Assembly (NCBI GenBank): GCA_016285415.1
Contig: JAEEQU010000059.1
Location: forward strand, 1-5,472
Length of the DNA stretch: 5,472 bases
Direction of reading: 5' to 3'
Source: Alphaproteobacteria bacterium
GTDB lineage: Bacteria > Pseudomonadota > Alphaproteobacteria > Rs-D84
Positions 5,199 through 5,472 of the stretch are shown piece by piece; within the stretch, counting starts at the first letter, position 1; each line of letters begins with the position of its first letter. The notes beneath the pieces are model-generated. The model was not told the DNA's origin and made no database searches. It worked only from the letters and a program-made list of their open reading frames with translations. Both the position numbers and the translations under genes were made by a program.

Positions 5199-5472
5199 AT
5201 TTTTGCTGCACCAATGGCAGGAATTTCTGATAGACCATTTCGGATGATGGTTCGTTCATTTGCGCCAAATGTGCCAATCGTTACCGAAATGATATCGTGT
5301 CATTCACTGACGGCGCGGCATACAAACTGTTTGCGGAATTTTGATAACTATGCCGACGAAGGTAATATCGGTGCGCAAATATTTGGGGCGGTGCCAAAAC
5401 TGATGGCGGATGCCGCGAAAATTTTACAGGATGCCGGCGCATCATGGATAGATATAAATATGGGATGCCCCG
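5181..5472 (+). CDS. dusB: tRNA-dihydrouridine synthase, DusB type, N-terminal 97 residues, 3' truncated by the window edge
   Basis: FMN-dependent enzyme that reduces specific uridines in the tRNA D-loop to dihydrouridine using NADPH. The visible part is the start of the TIM barrel. It shows the FMN-binding APMAGISDRPFR (10-21), the strand VTEMIS (34-39), GAQIFG (64-69) and DINMGCP (91-97). C96 in the GCP motif corresponds to the conserved catalytic cysteine. The APMAGI/SDRPFR and INMGCP forms fit DusB better than DusA or DusC, but most of the protein is missing, so the subtype is tentative. The start at ATG 5181 leaves a short but normal lead-in to APMAG. An in-frame ATG at 5160 would add MYAIISH and overlap the ftsB start; no Shine-Dalgarno supports either. 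The gene is divergent from ftsB and may be leaderless. Confidence 0.88.
   Translation, partial: MIPNNQIFAAPMAGISDRPFRMMVRSFAPNVPIVTEMISCHSLTARHTNCLRNFDNYADEGNIGAQIFGAVPKLMADAAKILQDAGASWIDINMGCP

Overview
The window reads as chromosomal, mostly housekeeping DNA from an AT-leaning Gram-negative bacterium, most likely an alphaproteobacterium. That placement is an inference. It rests on an EnvC-type LytM protein and a CtpA protease that are close neighbours, as in many alphaproteobacteria, together with TspO, FtsB and a DusB-type enzyme; no rRNA or other phylogenetic marker is present to prove it. No tRNA, CRISPR array, insertion sequence or phage gene was seen.

Layout: (1) 1-612, the C-terminal half of tyrosyl-tRNA synthetase, entering from the left. 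(2) 613-1689, an exported coiled-coil/LytM protein of the EnvC type that starts on the base after the tyrS stop. (3) 1760-2695, an APH-fold phosphotransferase of unknown substrate with its own sigma70-like promoter placed so close that the mRNA should be leaderless; a strong intrinsic terminator follows. (4) 2785-4173, the periplasmic S41 protease CtpA with a full Ser/Lys/Gln catalytic set. (5) 4172-4361, a gene-free stretch of 188 bases holding degenerate heptamer repeats in inverted arms around a terminator, then an inverted-repeat operator candidate around the tspO promoter. (6) 4362-4838, the membrane protein TspO. (7) 4835-5161 on the minus strand, FtsB, convergent with tspO and sharing stop-codon bases with it. 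(8) 5181-5472, the start of a DusB-type tRNA dihydrouridine synthase, divergent from ftsB and cut by the window edge.

Functionally, EnvC (amidase activation), CtpA (periplasmic processing) and FtsB (divisome) belong to cell-envelope remodelling and division, while TyrRS and Dus act on tRNA. The phosphotransferase between envC and ctpA is the one accessory-looking gene.

The most interesting content is regulatory. There is a perfect 10-bp inverted repeat bracketing the tspO promoter, a nearly symmetric 19-bp divergent ftsB/dus start region, two genes predicted to be leaderless, and a heptamer-repeat dyad around the ctpA terminator. I did not find a convincing new multi-gene system.
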